From assembly GCA_015345905.1 (NCBI GenBank), contig JADDTR010000004.1, positions 124,001 through 188,000 on the forward strand: a stretch of DNA of 64,000 bases. Reading direction: 5' to 3'. Origin of the DNA: Aotearoamyces nothofagi. Taxonomy: Eukaryota > Ascomycota > Leotiomycetes > Leotiales > Tympanidaceae. Below are positions 52,414 through 63,457 of this stretch, piece after piece. The notes under the pieces were generated by a model that was not told where the DNA came from, ran no database searches, and saw nothing but the letters and a program-made list of their open reading frames with translations. The stretch's first letter is position 1. Every line of letters begins with the position of its first letter. The position numbers were made by a program, and so were the translations under genes.

Positions 52414-54295
52414 TTAGCCCAAAACAACAGTGAATTTCTTCGCGTCGACAGGCCGATACGGGGCAAAATAATCCTCATATTCCAGATCGCTAGCGCGCAG
52501 AGGTTCGGCTCTCAGATGCTCGTGTCGGCGAAAAATTGTGCCTAGAGTGACGTAAAGCTCGCAATAAGCCAGACTAGATGATGCTATCAGCCTGCCTCGT
52601 TTCTTGCAGAGTGGGGAGGGGAGGTTGAGACGTACGGCATGGCCACGCACTGTCGTGCGCCTTTCGAGAATGGAACGAGGAACCTGTCGAGGCCGCGCGC
52701 TGTTGAGGGGGTGATCCATCGGTCGGGATCGAATCTGGAGGGGTGGAGGAAGATGTTCGGGTTCTGGTGCATGGTGTAGGAGCTCATCCCGACGATTGTC
52801 TGTGAGGGATGTGTGAGTTTGGGGGTTCTGGGAGATAGGAGACGGCGCCTGGACTGTACCCCAGCTGGAAGGCTGTATCCATTGAAAACTGCGCCGGGTT
52901 GTGGCACGACTCTTGGGAGTCTTCCGATCACGCCGTATGATAATCTTCGGAGTGTGAGGTTGGTGGTTTGGCAAGGGAAGGGGGAGTATTTAAGACGCAC
53001 CGAAGACCTTCTTTGATAACAGCAGTCTACAAGTTTTAGAAAGCTGGAAAGAAATTTGAGAGTGGGTTACACGACTCTTACTAGATAAGGCAGCTTTTCT
53101 AACTTGAGATAGTCCAGCCTGACTGACGGGTCTGGGAACGTGTCCGCAAGTTCAGCTGTCAATTTAGAATAAATAGTCTCGTTGTTGACGACGTTATAGA
53201 CAGCAGTCGTCAGTGCATTCCCAGTGGTATCAGCTCCGGCAGAAAGGATCACAAACGCCTCGTCCGTTAATTCATCTACCGAAGGGACGACATGACCTTC
53301 CGTAGCATTTGGATCCAGCAGCTGATGGAACATTGTCGGCTTCGATACCTTCTTCTCTCCAGCATCATAACGCGCTTTGACAGCCGCAATATTCTCCCGG
53401 CATTCCTATTTGCGCGCTCATCAGAACGCCAATCTATCCACAAACAGAGATCTACAAACCGATTGAAGCTGCATGAAACTGTAAAGATTTTTGCTTAGTA
53501 TCTTGGCTAACCAGGGAGGTATCGCTCCTGCAAGAGGCTGCAGAAACGGCCATTGCTGGAAGAACCATACAGCCGGTCCGAGCTGCCGCATAGTGTCGAA
53601 GAACTCCTTGCCCAGGTCATCACGGTCCAGCAAGTCATAGCACGTATCGAAGGCATAATCGGTGAGTGTATCTACCGATATCGCGCGAAGACCATGATGC
53701 AGATCAACAGCGGACTTTGTCAAGGCGGCATCGGCCAGCCTCTTGTCCAGTTTCCGTACTTTGGACTGCACGACATCTTCGAGCTCCAAGACTCTCTTGC
53801 GCGAAAAGGCAGGATTGAGAGCTGCTCTTCGGATGCGGTGGAGGTCGTTTCCCGGAGTGGAAAATGCCGACGTGCCGTAGCCAAAGGCGCCGTAGAAGGC
53901 TGGGCTTTTAGAGTATTTGGTGCCTAGGGAATATATCCTGTCGTAATTATCCGGGTCGCTGAGATGGACCTCGTCGGGGCCAATGCGGATAACGGGACCT
54001 ATAGGTACAGAGCTTAGCTAGACGCTTCAAACAGGCACAAGCAGAAGCGCATACCGTGAATCTTGTGCAGCTTCTCTATCTGAAGATACAGTTTACTGCC
54101 GCCCGTGGCATTGAAATAGGTTTTGTAGAGATGCGTAATGGCAGCGATCTTGGGCCCTGGAATCTTGGCGAGAGGGTGGAAGCTGAGTCGGTATAGTGCG
54201 ACACTCGCCAGCCAGGTGACGATGATGATAACAGGGACAGAAAGATAAGCCCGATACGACAACGAAGCCAACACAGATTGGACAATGGAAACCAT
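52414..54295 (-). CDS. cytochrome P450 monooxygenase (membrane-anchored, fungal class)
   Basis: Seven exons on the minus strand (54295-54055, 53998-53460, 53405-53082, 53026-53001, 52944-52860, 52799-52636, 52573-52414) give 512 residues. An N-terminal membrane anchor (about 5-35) leads to the proline hinge HPLAKIPGPK. The oxygen-activating I-helix motif is AGADTT at 316-321, the ExxR pair is E374/R377 in the 26-nt fourth exon, and the haem ligand is C456 in FSKGARQCVAMPLAY. The residue two after the cysteine is Ala where Gly is commonest; Ala occurs in other fungal P450s. The protein is probably an ER-bound monooxygenase using a P450 reductase. Substrate is unknown. Its position beside an O-methyltransferase suggests, without proving, a shared small-molecule pathway. 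Confidence 0.92.
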
Positions 54296-54816
54296 TGTAT
54301 GTGTTTACTGAGCAGTTAACTACTGTAGCAATGGATGATGGATGTGACAGCCACAATGGGGAGGAGTTTAGCAAGTCCGTGTTTCCACGAATGCAGGCTC
54401 GGTGATTTGTAACGGCGGGCGATAGATAAGAGCGTGCTTCTTTACCTAATTATAGATCCTAGTAAGGATCCCCACATTCTTGTGGAGAACATCCGTAGCA
54501 TGTCGGTCATAGTATATATATATATATATCCTGCCTGACTTTGTGAAGATACAACATGCTAACTAATACTCATTATATGAAGTATAAACTGTACAGCAAT
54601 GATTTTATTGAATATGCAATTAAATTATACGGTATAAGTTATATACCCTATTATTACACACATAAATGTCAAGATATATAAGAATGGAAAGGCTAGTGCA
54701 TCAAGACAACGACCCCTTAACTTATGCAACGCGTGCTCCAACCAGAATGTAAGATATTACTTGGTGATCTATTTGAGTTGTCAGAATCTGATGCTTGTGG
54801 GCAGTGAATGGGAAAT
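54296..54816. other. AT-rich spacer, P450 promoter and Rds1-like 3' flank
   Basis: About 520 bases, AT-rich, with a short (TA)n run near 54513-54528. No gene was seen. Confidence 0.6.
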
Positions 54817-55853
54817 TCAATTTACCTCAATGATCGCTGGGCCTGCAGCGGTCGTGTCATCAGAGACAGTCTCGTTGCAGCTGGTGAGAACGACGTAGGT
54901 CTGGCCGTAGAAGCCGGTTGGGATGGTAACTGTGAAGCCGCCTGTGACTGGAGTTGCAACGACGAAGGTTGGTCCAGTGACAGCGATGAAGGCAGCATAG
55001 ATGGTGACATCGCCAGATGCACCCTGGAGGGTGTAGTCTGGAGTCAAAAGGGTGACAGTGCTATTGGCCTCGACCGGGGAGGTGGTGGTAGGATCAAGGG
55101 TCAAGGTAGGGAATGCCTTGACTGGGAGAGCGGCGTTGGTGGTTGGGCATGACACGATGAAGGATGCGGCCAAGGTGTAAACCTCGTCAAGGGTCAGGGG
55201 AGCATCGAATGGCTGGGCAAACGGTGACTCTGCGAGGGCAGCACGCAGGTACGACGAGTGACGGGCCTCGACTGTGAGGATAGATCCGGCTACAGTGAGA
55301 TATTCTGCGCTCGCAATCGAGGCAGCAGCACCAAGGTAGGCGGAAACACCGACACCCTCTAAGATAGAAGCCGTGGCTACGAACACCTCAACGGAGGTAA
55401 CACCGAAGGCATATGTGCACTCAGCAACGGGAGATCCACCAGCAGCTATGGCAGCGTGTCAGCGTAGTCGTTTCCAACGGCATATGGCATCGTTGAGAGA
55501 CTTACCTGTCAAGGCGGCTGTCAGGAAGGCAACATGGGTTGTCTCATCGGCAGAGACCTCTTGCAGATTCGTGTAGAAGGTGGAGTCGAAGCCAGCAGCA
55601 ACAAACTGTGCTTCTGTGAAGTTGGCTAGACCTTCACGGTAGAACTTATCCTCAAGATGCTCCAGGGTGAGCGCATAGTTGAGAATGTCAGCTATCGTGC
55701 GGTGTTAGAGATGTTCTTGTCCTATGCCGTCGACCAGAAAGCTCAACGCTGACAAGACATACCATCGGTGATCGTGGCTCTCTTAGCAAGAGGAGCAGCA
55801 CTGACGAGACCTGCAGCAGCAGACAGAGCAAGGATAGAGTTGGAGAACTTCAT
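54817..55853 (-). CDS. secreted ferritin-like-domain protein, Rds1 type
   Basis: Three exons on the minus strand (55853-55763, 55691-55506, 55445-54817) give 301 residues. A signal peptide (MKFSNSILALSAAAGLVSA) is followed by a short propeptide ending in a KR site. The ferritin-like helical bundle comes next: LTLEHLEDKFYREGL and VSADETTHVAFL carry the Glu/His residues of a possible di-metal site, and VEARHSSYLRAAL the later helix. The C-terminal ~110 residues are Thr/Val-rich and probably beta. Schizosaccharomyces Rds1 is a stress- and nutrient-responsive protein; biochemical function is unsettled. The end is ambiguous: as given it stops at EVN, but a GTAAAT donor there with a CAAATAG acceptor downstream would replace the end by ITK. 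Confidence 0.87.
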
Positions 55854-56770
55854 ATTGATATGTGATGAGCGGCGATATAACGAACGTGGTGGCTATGGTA
55901 GGACTGCGCTGCTTGTCTAGAAGAGAAGACGACGACGAGGAGGAGAAGAAGCTGGTGATGAAGGGAGAGCGCGGGAGATGAAGCAGAATCCACGAGGGAA
56001 GAGAGTAGGTTTAGTACTGACTCCGTGAGCAGCCTGGAGCAGCCTGGAGCAGCACATCGCAATTTGGACTCCCATCACGCTGGCCGGGACATAGCATTCC
56101 CGTGCTGTCGACATGATGCTAAACCTTATTGCGAAGAATGGCGCAGATCGAGCTTCGGGAAACCAAGGCACCGACGCCAGCTGGCCAGCAATTTCCCGAT
56201 CGGGGCAGGCAGCGGCGGCCCTGCAGGCACGCGGGGCTAGCGTGCGGCGGGGGCTGCGTGCCTGATCTGCGATCGTCTGCGCCAGGGCTGATCGGGGGGC
56301 AATGCGGCGGCTCGGGGGCTGCGCTAGAGGAGGGCGGAGCACCTGCGCGGCCTAGCGGGCGTCGGATGCCATTCTTCCCATGTTGTTGCTGCGCGCCTGC
56401 TCTGGCATCTGCCTGTTGGCGTGTCGGCACGCTGGAATGGCCACGCTGGCCGCGCTGGCTCCAGCGACGGGGGCCCCCAGAGCCGCCGCTGTCGCCGTCA
56501 CTACAGCGGACACGGATGGCGGCCCAGGGTTGCCCAAATCTCCCCGGCATTGCTGCTCCCCCGCCAGCCGCATCTATTGGCATCTGGGCCAAGGGCAGCT
56601 ATAAGGTGAGACTCCGCCCGGCCTGCTCGCTGGCCCTACTCGCCCCTCATCAGCACGTCAAGTAAGAACAGCTGCTTCCCACATTCTTTTCCACCTCAAC
56701 TCTACACCTTTGCTCTTTTATACCCATCACCATCAGCATCAGCATCAGCATATCCCTTGCCATTACGAAC
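55854..56770. other. GC-rich divergent region between Rds1-like and GPI-protein genes
   Basis: About 900 bases, strongly GC-rich at 56.15-56.6 kb, where chance open frames occur on all strands. No recognisable domain was found in them. Confidence 0.55.
56600..56606 (+). promoter_or_regulatory. TATA-like box for the GPI-anchor candidate
   Basis: TATAAGG about 170 bases upstream of the start codon at 56771, at the edge of the GC-rich stretch. A pyrimidine-rich leader follows. Confidence 0.35.
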
Positions 56771-57196
56771 ATGAAGTTCCTCTTCGTCGCCATCGCGTTA
56801 TCTGGTAAAGACCTCTCCCGTCATCACCAGCGTGCAGTGCCAGACTAACTTCTGGTGGTAGCCCTCCAAGCATTTACGTGCAATGCTCAGAACGCGACGA
56901 CGTCTGGAACGACCATCATCTGCTCAGCCTGTCCGTCAGTAACATCTGCCAGTGCCGTGATGATCACACGCACGGCAGCCTCGACCACACCCTGCACTGC
57001 GCCTGCTTTGACGGTCATCTCTGCCAGTGGCACTGCTACCACCGCTGGATCAGGCTCTGGGTCAGGCTCTGGGTCAGGGTCCGGCAACTCCACCACGACG
57101 GCCGCATCCTCGACCTTCACGGGCGCCGCAGACAAGGTGGCTGGAAGCGTGGGAGGAGCCCTGGCGATGGCGCTGGCGGTTGCTTACGTCCTGTAG
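56771..57196 (+). CDS. small Ser/Thr-rich secreted protein, GPI-anchor candidate
   Basis: Two exons (56771-56804, 56862-57196) give 122 residues; the first exon covers only the start of the signal peptide (MKFLFVAIALS). The mature part is short, with a CSACPS pair of cysteines and a third cysteine further on, then Ser/Thr-rich sequence and a (GS)n spacer. The end is a small-residue stretch and a hydrophobic tail (GGALAMALAVAYVL) terminating the protein, the layout of a GPI attachment signal. It is probably a minor cell-wall or plasma-membrane mannoprotein. I do not recognise a named family. The GS spacer is encoded by a hexamer-like repeat at about 57044-57085 and may vary in length between strains. 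Confidence 0.75.
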
Positions 57197-60100
57197 AGGT
57201 GGTGTAGCAGATTCTCAGGGCAGCTCTTGGATGGCTTGAAGATCTCGTGGTTGTGTTGAAGATCTAATGGTGGCCTTCACGAGCACCGCGAGTAAGGAGG
57301 GGATGGAGGGAGTTGGATTCTAGCACGACGACGTTGCATGCAGGCCTCAGGCTCTTAACTTTCTTGTACCACGATTCTACTTTATAATACAGTATTACAA
57401 GTTACAAATATACATGTAAAAGAGCACAACCCGCACGTTGATTCTCCGTTTCTTCGCACCGCTTTCGCACGCCTGGCACCGAGTAATGACAGCAATGTCA
57501 ATGTCAATGTCAATGTCCATGCCAATGCCAATGCCCTACTGCCAACTGACGGCGGCGCCTGTCTTGCCCGTCCCACACGCTCCTCGCCCGGCAACTCTCC
57601 AACCCGGGCCTACCATCCGTCCATCCCCAGCTAGGAATGCCGCTCTCATCTCCACCTCCCACTCGGCCATCTCTGTCCCCCTCTCGCTCTCTCTCTCTCG
57701 CTCTCTCCAGATCCAGAATCCAGCCCAAGCCAAGCGAGCCAAGTCGCATTCGCGTTCTAGTCCGGTCCAGGCGTCGCTAATCGCTGATCGCCCGGCTCGC
57801 TTCTGTCCCGGTCGGTCTGGGGTGCAGCACTGGGCCCCGATCGGGCTTGGCCGCGGATGTGATTGGCGCTAGGTTGGGAAGGGTGGCATTCTTTTGTCTG
57901 GGTCGAATCAGGGGTGTTTACAGATGGGCATGGATGGGTGCGAGGGTGGAGCGTGTCTCTGTCACGGTCGTTAGGGTCTTGGGGTTTTCCTCTTTTTTTT
58001 CCCCCTTCCTTTCTCTATGATTGCTCTTGTTGTTTCTGGGAGTGGATAGGTGATATTATCGTCTCCGATGTGCCGTGTTGGATCGGTGCTTGTAACTGAT
58101 GCAGTGGGTTGTATCAACTGATCTACTCGAGATACCCTGCCCTTCTCATCTGGCTTGCCGAGAGAATGCCTGCCGACTCTCCCATTCCGCATGTCTTCGT
58201 CGATGGGATTGGCGATGCCTCTAGCTACCTGGCTACCTCAGCTGTGCTGGCTATGCTAACTATAATCACACAGACCTGAGACTCGGTATAGTGCCGGTTC
58301 CAGACACGCGTTGCAGTGCGCTGTTTCGGGTAGTTTGGATGATGGATTGAGCTAGGATGAGAAGTCGGTCATGTGGGTTGAGATTGTGTGACTTTGGATG
58401 GGCTTTGGATGGGTTTTGGATGGCAGGGTTGGATGGGAAGGTAGGACGGGGCCGCTGGAATGCGGATGCGAGTTAGACTTGAGTCGGGTGGTGTCGTGAC
58501 TTGGACTGCTGTACAACCACTCTATGTAGAAATTACATTTTTTCGACGGCCATATTCTCATAGCCTAGCTCTTCAGGCAAATATATACATTGCATGAGTT
58601 ATACTTGTGCCCGTGGCTGAAACCGTGTAGAGATTAATTGGTGTTGTTGTTGTTGTTATTGTTGCTGTTGTTGGTAAAATTGTGTTCGCCAGTAATCAGG
58701 TCCGGTTAACCAACTGCTTTGCTTTGCTATCGTTCGCAGTGATTGAGATGCTGATATCTATATGCTTGGTACTGTAGTGACTGTACTACTGTTAAGTCTA
58801 TCAGACCGAATTGTGTTTCAATTCAAATATACATATAAGTGATATTGTTAGCAATTTATATTTTTTAATTTCTTTCAATAAGTTTATTATTATATCAATA
58901 GAGTTTGGAATTATTTCTTTTCCTCAGATATTCGAATTCTTACAAAAGTAATAGAAATATGAAAACCCTAATTATAATCGTCAGTTTATTAAATTATAGC
59001 TATAGACTACTAACCTCCCCCCCAAACCCATCCCCTCTCCATCTCAACCACCACTCCCCTACCAGACTCCCACTCCCACTCCCACCCCCCACAAAGCACA
59101 GAAGATATCATCCAAACCATCAAACCCGCCAGGATCTATCCGACCGATGCCGAACCCGCCCGACCAACGACCGGAACGCGCCGATGTGACAACACGTCGA
59201 TCGCGACCACACATTCCTCTGCGCAACCTAAAAATAAGCTTATATCAAACTCTATCGCTAGCTTCTAAATAAAGACGGAGGAAGAGAGAGAGGGGAAGAG
59301 ACGGATACGAACAGACCATCTCCTCCTCCTCGTTGCCTCACCAATCGCGATACCGTCGGTGTCGTGATAACATCATCCAAGAAAAACAACCCCCCCCCCC
59401 CGGGCGCGAAAGATCACGTGTGCTGTATGCTGGACGTGACGTGACCGAATCTACTCAGCACCCCGCCTCTCGATCAGCAGCAACGTCGCACCAGCATTCC
59501 AGGCACCGCGGCGCCAACTGCCGCCACACAAACACCCACACAGCACGCCTCGCCGCGCACGTCACCCACGCAACAGCCCTCCACCGCGCCCTCAGATTCC
59601 TCCCGTTGCCAAAACAACTCCCCAATCCCTCCCTGCCCCCCCCCCCCATCCCGCCCCACGTGACGTAAACCCGCACGCGCATCCCCGCATCGCGTCTCCC
59701 CGTACGAGCCCCAGATGCCGAGGACGCGCGTCGAGACGGGTCAGGCCGAGTCGAGGCAGGCTTGATATTTATATGCCGCTGGTCGGCGTCGGCTAGGGAA
59801 GACCTGCCGTGGCGGGGGGGGGCGTGAGGAGTCGGACTCGGAACCGTCACGGGGGGTCTTCATCTTCTTTCTTCCTCCCTTCCTCTTTCCCCAAAGCCAT
59901 CTCACCATCTCCTATCCCGCGCGCCGATACATGCTCGTCCTGTATAGCTTAGAAGAACACCCCCCATACATACATCTGATCACAAATCCCTTCGCGTCGT
60001 CAAGATAGCTGATCATCGCACGATCCTGTTTTTCATAGAACAGAACAGAGCAGAGCCGAGGGACTTGAGATGTCTATCGCGTGGTTAGGCTAGAGTTTCT

Positions 60101-60475
60101 TCTCTAAGATTGTGCTGTTCTGCCACGGCGTGAACTGCACGTGTTTCCTTTGTGAATCCGGTAGATCCTTTGATCCTTTGTATTGCTGCTTTAGGGTTCT
60201 ATTTATCGCTTCTGCTATATTACTTAGATTTGACGGCCCTTCTGAGTCAGCTTCCCGTACATATCCAAGCGGTAAATGGCTCTATAGCTCAGGCAGCTTA
60301 GACGGTGATTCCGATGGCGGATCTGGCATTATTAGCTAAAAGGATTTCAAGCTTACAAAGCAGTGCAGACATGGCACCCGATTTTCACAAACTAATGGTC
60401 ACATACACAGAGCGGTACTGGCGATAGTTCTTATTGCCATCTCTATCTAGGTGCGCCCTCATTCATATGCCCCCT
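57197..60475. other. 3.3-kb gene-free stretch with many simple repeats
   Basis: No recognisable gene. It contains an AATGTC/AATGCC hexamer run (57494-57535), CT-rich tracts near 57.68-57.71 kb, a GTT-rich run near 58.64-58.67 kb, an AT-rich island at about 58.82-59.0 kb and C homopolymers at 59.39-59.40 and 59.63-59.65 kb. CACGTG and TGACGT-type sites cluster at 59.41-59.67 kb. Confidence 0.55.
57494..57535. repeat. hexamer microsatellite, seven units
   Basis: Four AATGTC units pass into CATGCC and two AATGCC units in non-coding DNA. Confidence 0.85.
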
Positions 60476-61287
60476 CTACACAAGACTGGCCTTAAGATCC
60501 AACACCTTTTTAATCGCAGGCCTAGCAGAAATAGCATCGCCCCAGCGTCTCACGTTGGGCGCATTCTCCGTTATCCACTCGGGGCCCAGGAGCCTCCTAT
60601 CCACAGTATTATTCCACGGCAAGAAAGCAATATCCGCGACCGAGATCCTGCCTCCGACGAGCCACTCCTGCTCTGCCAGGACGCCGTCGAGGACCTTCAG
60701 GACGCGCTTGGTCTCGGCGCGGTAGCGCTCGATGGCCTGCGCGTTGTCGGGTGCGTTGTTCAGGAACCAGGCTACTTGGCCGAAGTAGGGACCCTGGCCC
60801 GAGGCCTGGAAATATAGCCACTGGCGCACGAGCTGCTGGGATTCGAAATCGGCAAAGTAGAGGGCGTGTGTGGTGTCGTACTTCAGCGCGAGGTACTCGA
60901 TGATGGCGTTGGATTCCCTGGGGTTTTGTTAGCCGGCCGACCGATAGGTAGTGGGGTGAAGCAGTCAACGCACCAGATTGTAAAGTCCTTGTTTTCGTGG
61001 TCGACTAAGGCTGGGATGCGGCCATTGGGGTTGATCTTTGTAAATTCAGGAGTCTTGTGCTCCTCTTGGCCACGTTAGCAGACGTCGTCAGCCTCATAGT
61101 GGCAGGACGGACATACGCTTGCTGAATTCAAGGTAGATGGTCTCGTAGCTGAGCCCGAGCTCCTCGAGGACAAAAGCAACCTTCCAGCCTACCAAGAGCG
61201 TCAGCTTCCGATCTCTGTACTGCCTTCCCGGACGAGTCACGCACCATTGGGACCACCCTTGTGGGAGTAGAGAGTGAAGTGAGCCAT
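60476..61287 (-). CDS. glutathione S-transferase, Ure2-like
   Basis: Four exons on the minus strand (61287-61245, 61188-61117, 61064-60974, 60917-60476) give 215 residues. The thioredoxin-like N-domain reads LYSHKGGPNGWKVAFVLEELGL, then [30 protein letters not shown], which includes the glutathione-contacting cis-proline (RIPAL) and the ESNAI loop. The helical C-domain shows FQASGQGPYFGQ and the N-capping motif ISVADIAFLPW. This is the Ure2-type fungal GST class, without the prion-forming N-terminal extension of yeast Ure2. It probably acts in detoxification or thiol redox in the cytosol; a nitrogen-regulatory role is not implied. Each intron falls inside conserved sequence and restores frame. 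Confidence 0.92.
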
Positions 61288-62833
61288 CCCGACGAAATAT
61301 GTATCCAGATATCTATTGCTCAGAACGACGAGAGAAGAGAGACCATGCAATGCAAATCCAGCCCGACTGAGCAACTGCCACAACCCGCAACGCGTGCGGA
61401 TCGCAGGTCCCATATAGACCTCATTTTGCCAGCTTACAAATCGGCGGTGGTGCAAGCGCGCCCTCGATGTCGCGAGCAGCCTCGCTACCCCACCAAAAAG
61501 GGGCCCCCTACCCAGACCAGAGCCTGCACGAGCCCAGATGACGCAGACACGGCCACATCCTCCAGCCGCGCCGGCCGACCCCAAAGACGCGCAGCGCAGT
61601 CCTGCACCCTCCGTCCCGCCCCGCCAGACCTGCGCTGCTGAGGCCCGCAGCGATGCGCGTCCGGTCTCTCGTACCTGACCCTAGCGGGAGCGGACGGCTC
61701 GCGTTAGCGGGCTAGCTAGCCAGCCCGCCCAGCCCGCTCTGCTCGCTCACGGCCTCGGGCGCCGCTGGGGCTTGGGGATGCTGCATATTTCGACGTCGCC
61801 GACAGGGCGATGCGCTCGCTGCCCGCCCAGCGATGACCTGATACCGGCGCCTCGCGCTGCGTCGTTCCCCTCTCCCGGTCTGGGGTTTTCGCGGCGGCCA
61901 GGGAGGTAGCTAGCTATATAGCAAGGCAGCCTGCACGTCTCGTCTCTGGCACGCACGGCTCGCGTGGGAGGTGTGATGGGGTGAGCTGTGTCGGTAAGAT
62001 GTCGGTGGCTGGGACCGGCTGGCTGGCTGTTTGGCCCAGCCAGTCCGGGGCTTCTTGACGCGCACTCAGTTGGGCTTGGGATGCCATGGCTGTCTGAGAG
62101 TGCGATCTTCACTCCTTTCCGCTGCTTCCCGCCCGGCTTCGCGGCCAGAGAGGGAGAAGGGGGGGGGGCACTTGAACGAGGGGCACTTGAGCGACAAAAC
62201 AGACGCCAACGCGCGTGCCGTGCGCCCCCAATCGAGAGAGAGAGAAGAAAGAGAACCAGCGCCGGGACATTTTTCGACAATACACCCAGCCGCGAGGCCC
62301 GGCTGGTAGTTTCTCTCCTAGAGCGGTACGACGGTATCAGTCGAGAATGGTTCTCTTGCCATTTTGCTTCTTTTCCTCTTTTATTTATTCATGTCCCTCT
62401 CCTTTTTCTTTTTGGAGATCCTTTTTCTTTTTGGAGATCCTTTTTCTTTCTGGAGATCCTTTTTGTGTGATTCGATGGTTCCTGACGTGCTGCTTTTGGA
62501 ACTGTAGCCGACCAGTGCTGACAGCAGCTAGAGAATGGGTCGGCCTCAACTCAAGTTTCAATTGTATATGGCGCGCCGCTACGTTCCTTCACGTCAAACA
62601 TCATGGCCATGCCATGTCGAGGCAACCAAATTGGACTCTATCTCCCCTTTCGCAAAAAATTGACACTGCATACGCTTTGGCAAATGTGGGAGAGCAATTA
62701 ATTAATGATATTTATACATTCTTTCATCTCTGGTACGAGACTATTACGTTAAGAAAGGAGCGCCAAAACTCCCCATCCTTCCAGCGCAATGCCAATTATC
62801 AAGATACTTTTCCGTCCAACACTTCGCATTCCC
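61288..62833. other. intergenic, GST promoter to secreted-protein 3' flank
   Basis: About 1.5 kb, GC-rich at 61.45-62.3 kb and AT-rich after 62.35 kb. Open frames look like chance products of base composition. A 19-bp tandem repeat lies in the AT-rich half. Confidence 0.55.
62401..62466. repeat. 19-bp tandem repeat, 3.5 units
   Basis: Three copies of CCTTTTTCTTTTTGGAGAT, the third with one substitution, plus a partial fourth, in non-coding DNA. Confidence 0.92.
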
Positions 62834-63457
62834 TTATATGAAGACTCTCTTAACATCAACCTTCTGGCACGTTGGGTTTTCCGGCACTTTATTTCCGAGG
62901 ACCCAAGACAGAGTCTGGTAATAGTATGCCGAATAGTATGTCTTGCAAGCATACCACCTGTAGTACGCAGTGATCGCACCAGTCGCTGTAGGCGGCACAA
63001 CCGTATCATCAATATAACCCTGGATATTCAGCTTGTTGTGGCTATCAAACGCAACCGGGGTGGCCGACTCGTTCCCAGGAAAGAACAATGGCAGTGCGAC
63101 ATTGCTCGTCACGTCGATGGAGAGCTGCAGGGCCTCGGACTCAATGAAGTTGCCGCCCTGCAGCACCCAGGTCAGGAAGCCGGGAATACCAAGGCCTTCA
63201 TCCTCGTCGTCATAGTCGTAGATGGTGGTGTTGAAGTTGTAAACCGAGAGGCTTATGTTTGGAGTGCTGGCCTTGGGGCCGACGCAGAGTCCCTCGATGG
63301 CTGCGCCTTCGTGGCAGGGATAGAGGACGGAGCCGTTGAGAGTTTTGCTTTTGGAGAGGAGGACGAGATTGAATGGGGCCGACTGGTTGACGTACTGAGC
63401 TGCAACGAGAGACGATGTGGCGAGAGCCGCGAGGCTCGTGATGAATGATGCTCTCAT
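62834..63457 (-). CDS. small secreted protein of unknown function
   Basis: A single exon of 207 residues on the minus strand. A clear signal peptide (MRASFITSLAALATSSLVAAQ) is followed by FNLVLLSKSKTLNGSVLYPCHEGAAIEGLC with a cysteine pair, several N-glycosylation sites and a Tyr-rich segment (YYRWYACKTYYSAYYY) holding a third cysteine, with a fourth near the end. The fold looks beta-rich. It resembles the uncharacterised secreted proteins common in ascomycetes, possibly those grouped as DUF7907, but I cannot confirm the family. Four cysteines would allow two disulfides. It could be a wall-associated or host-interaction protein; no function is claimed. Confidence 0.75.
   Translation of the reverse strand: MRASFITSLAALATSSLVAAQYVNQSAPFNLVLLSKSKTLNGSVLYPCHEGAAIEGLCVGPKASTPNISLSVYNFNTTIYDYDDEDEGLGIPGFLTWVLQGGNFIESEALQLSIDVTSNVALPLFFPGNESATPVAFDSHNKLNIQGYIDDTVVPPTATGAITAYYRWYACKTYYSAYYYQTLSWVLGNKVPENPTCQKVDVKRVFI

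Noticed and set aside
54817-55152. Plus-strand frame opposite the Rds1-like gene
   Set aside because: Shadow of the well-supported minus-strand exon.
62215-62841. 208-codon frame on the plus strand downstream of the GST gene
   Set aside because: It crosses a GC-rich to AT-rich boundary and the 19-bp tandem repeat, with no recognisable motif.
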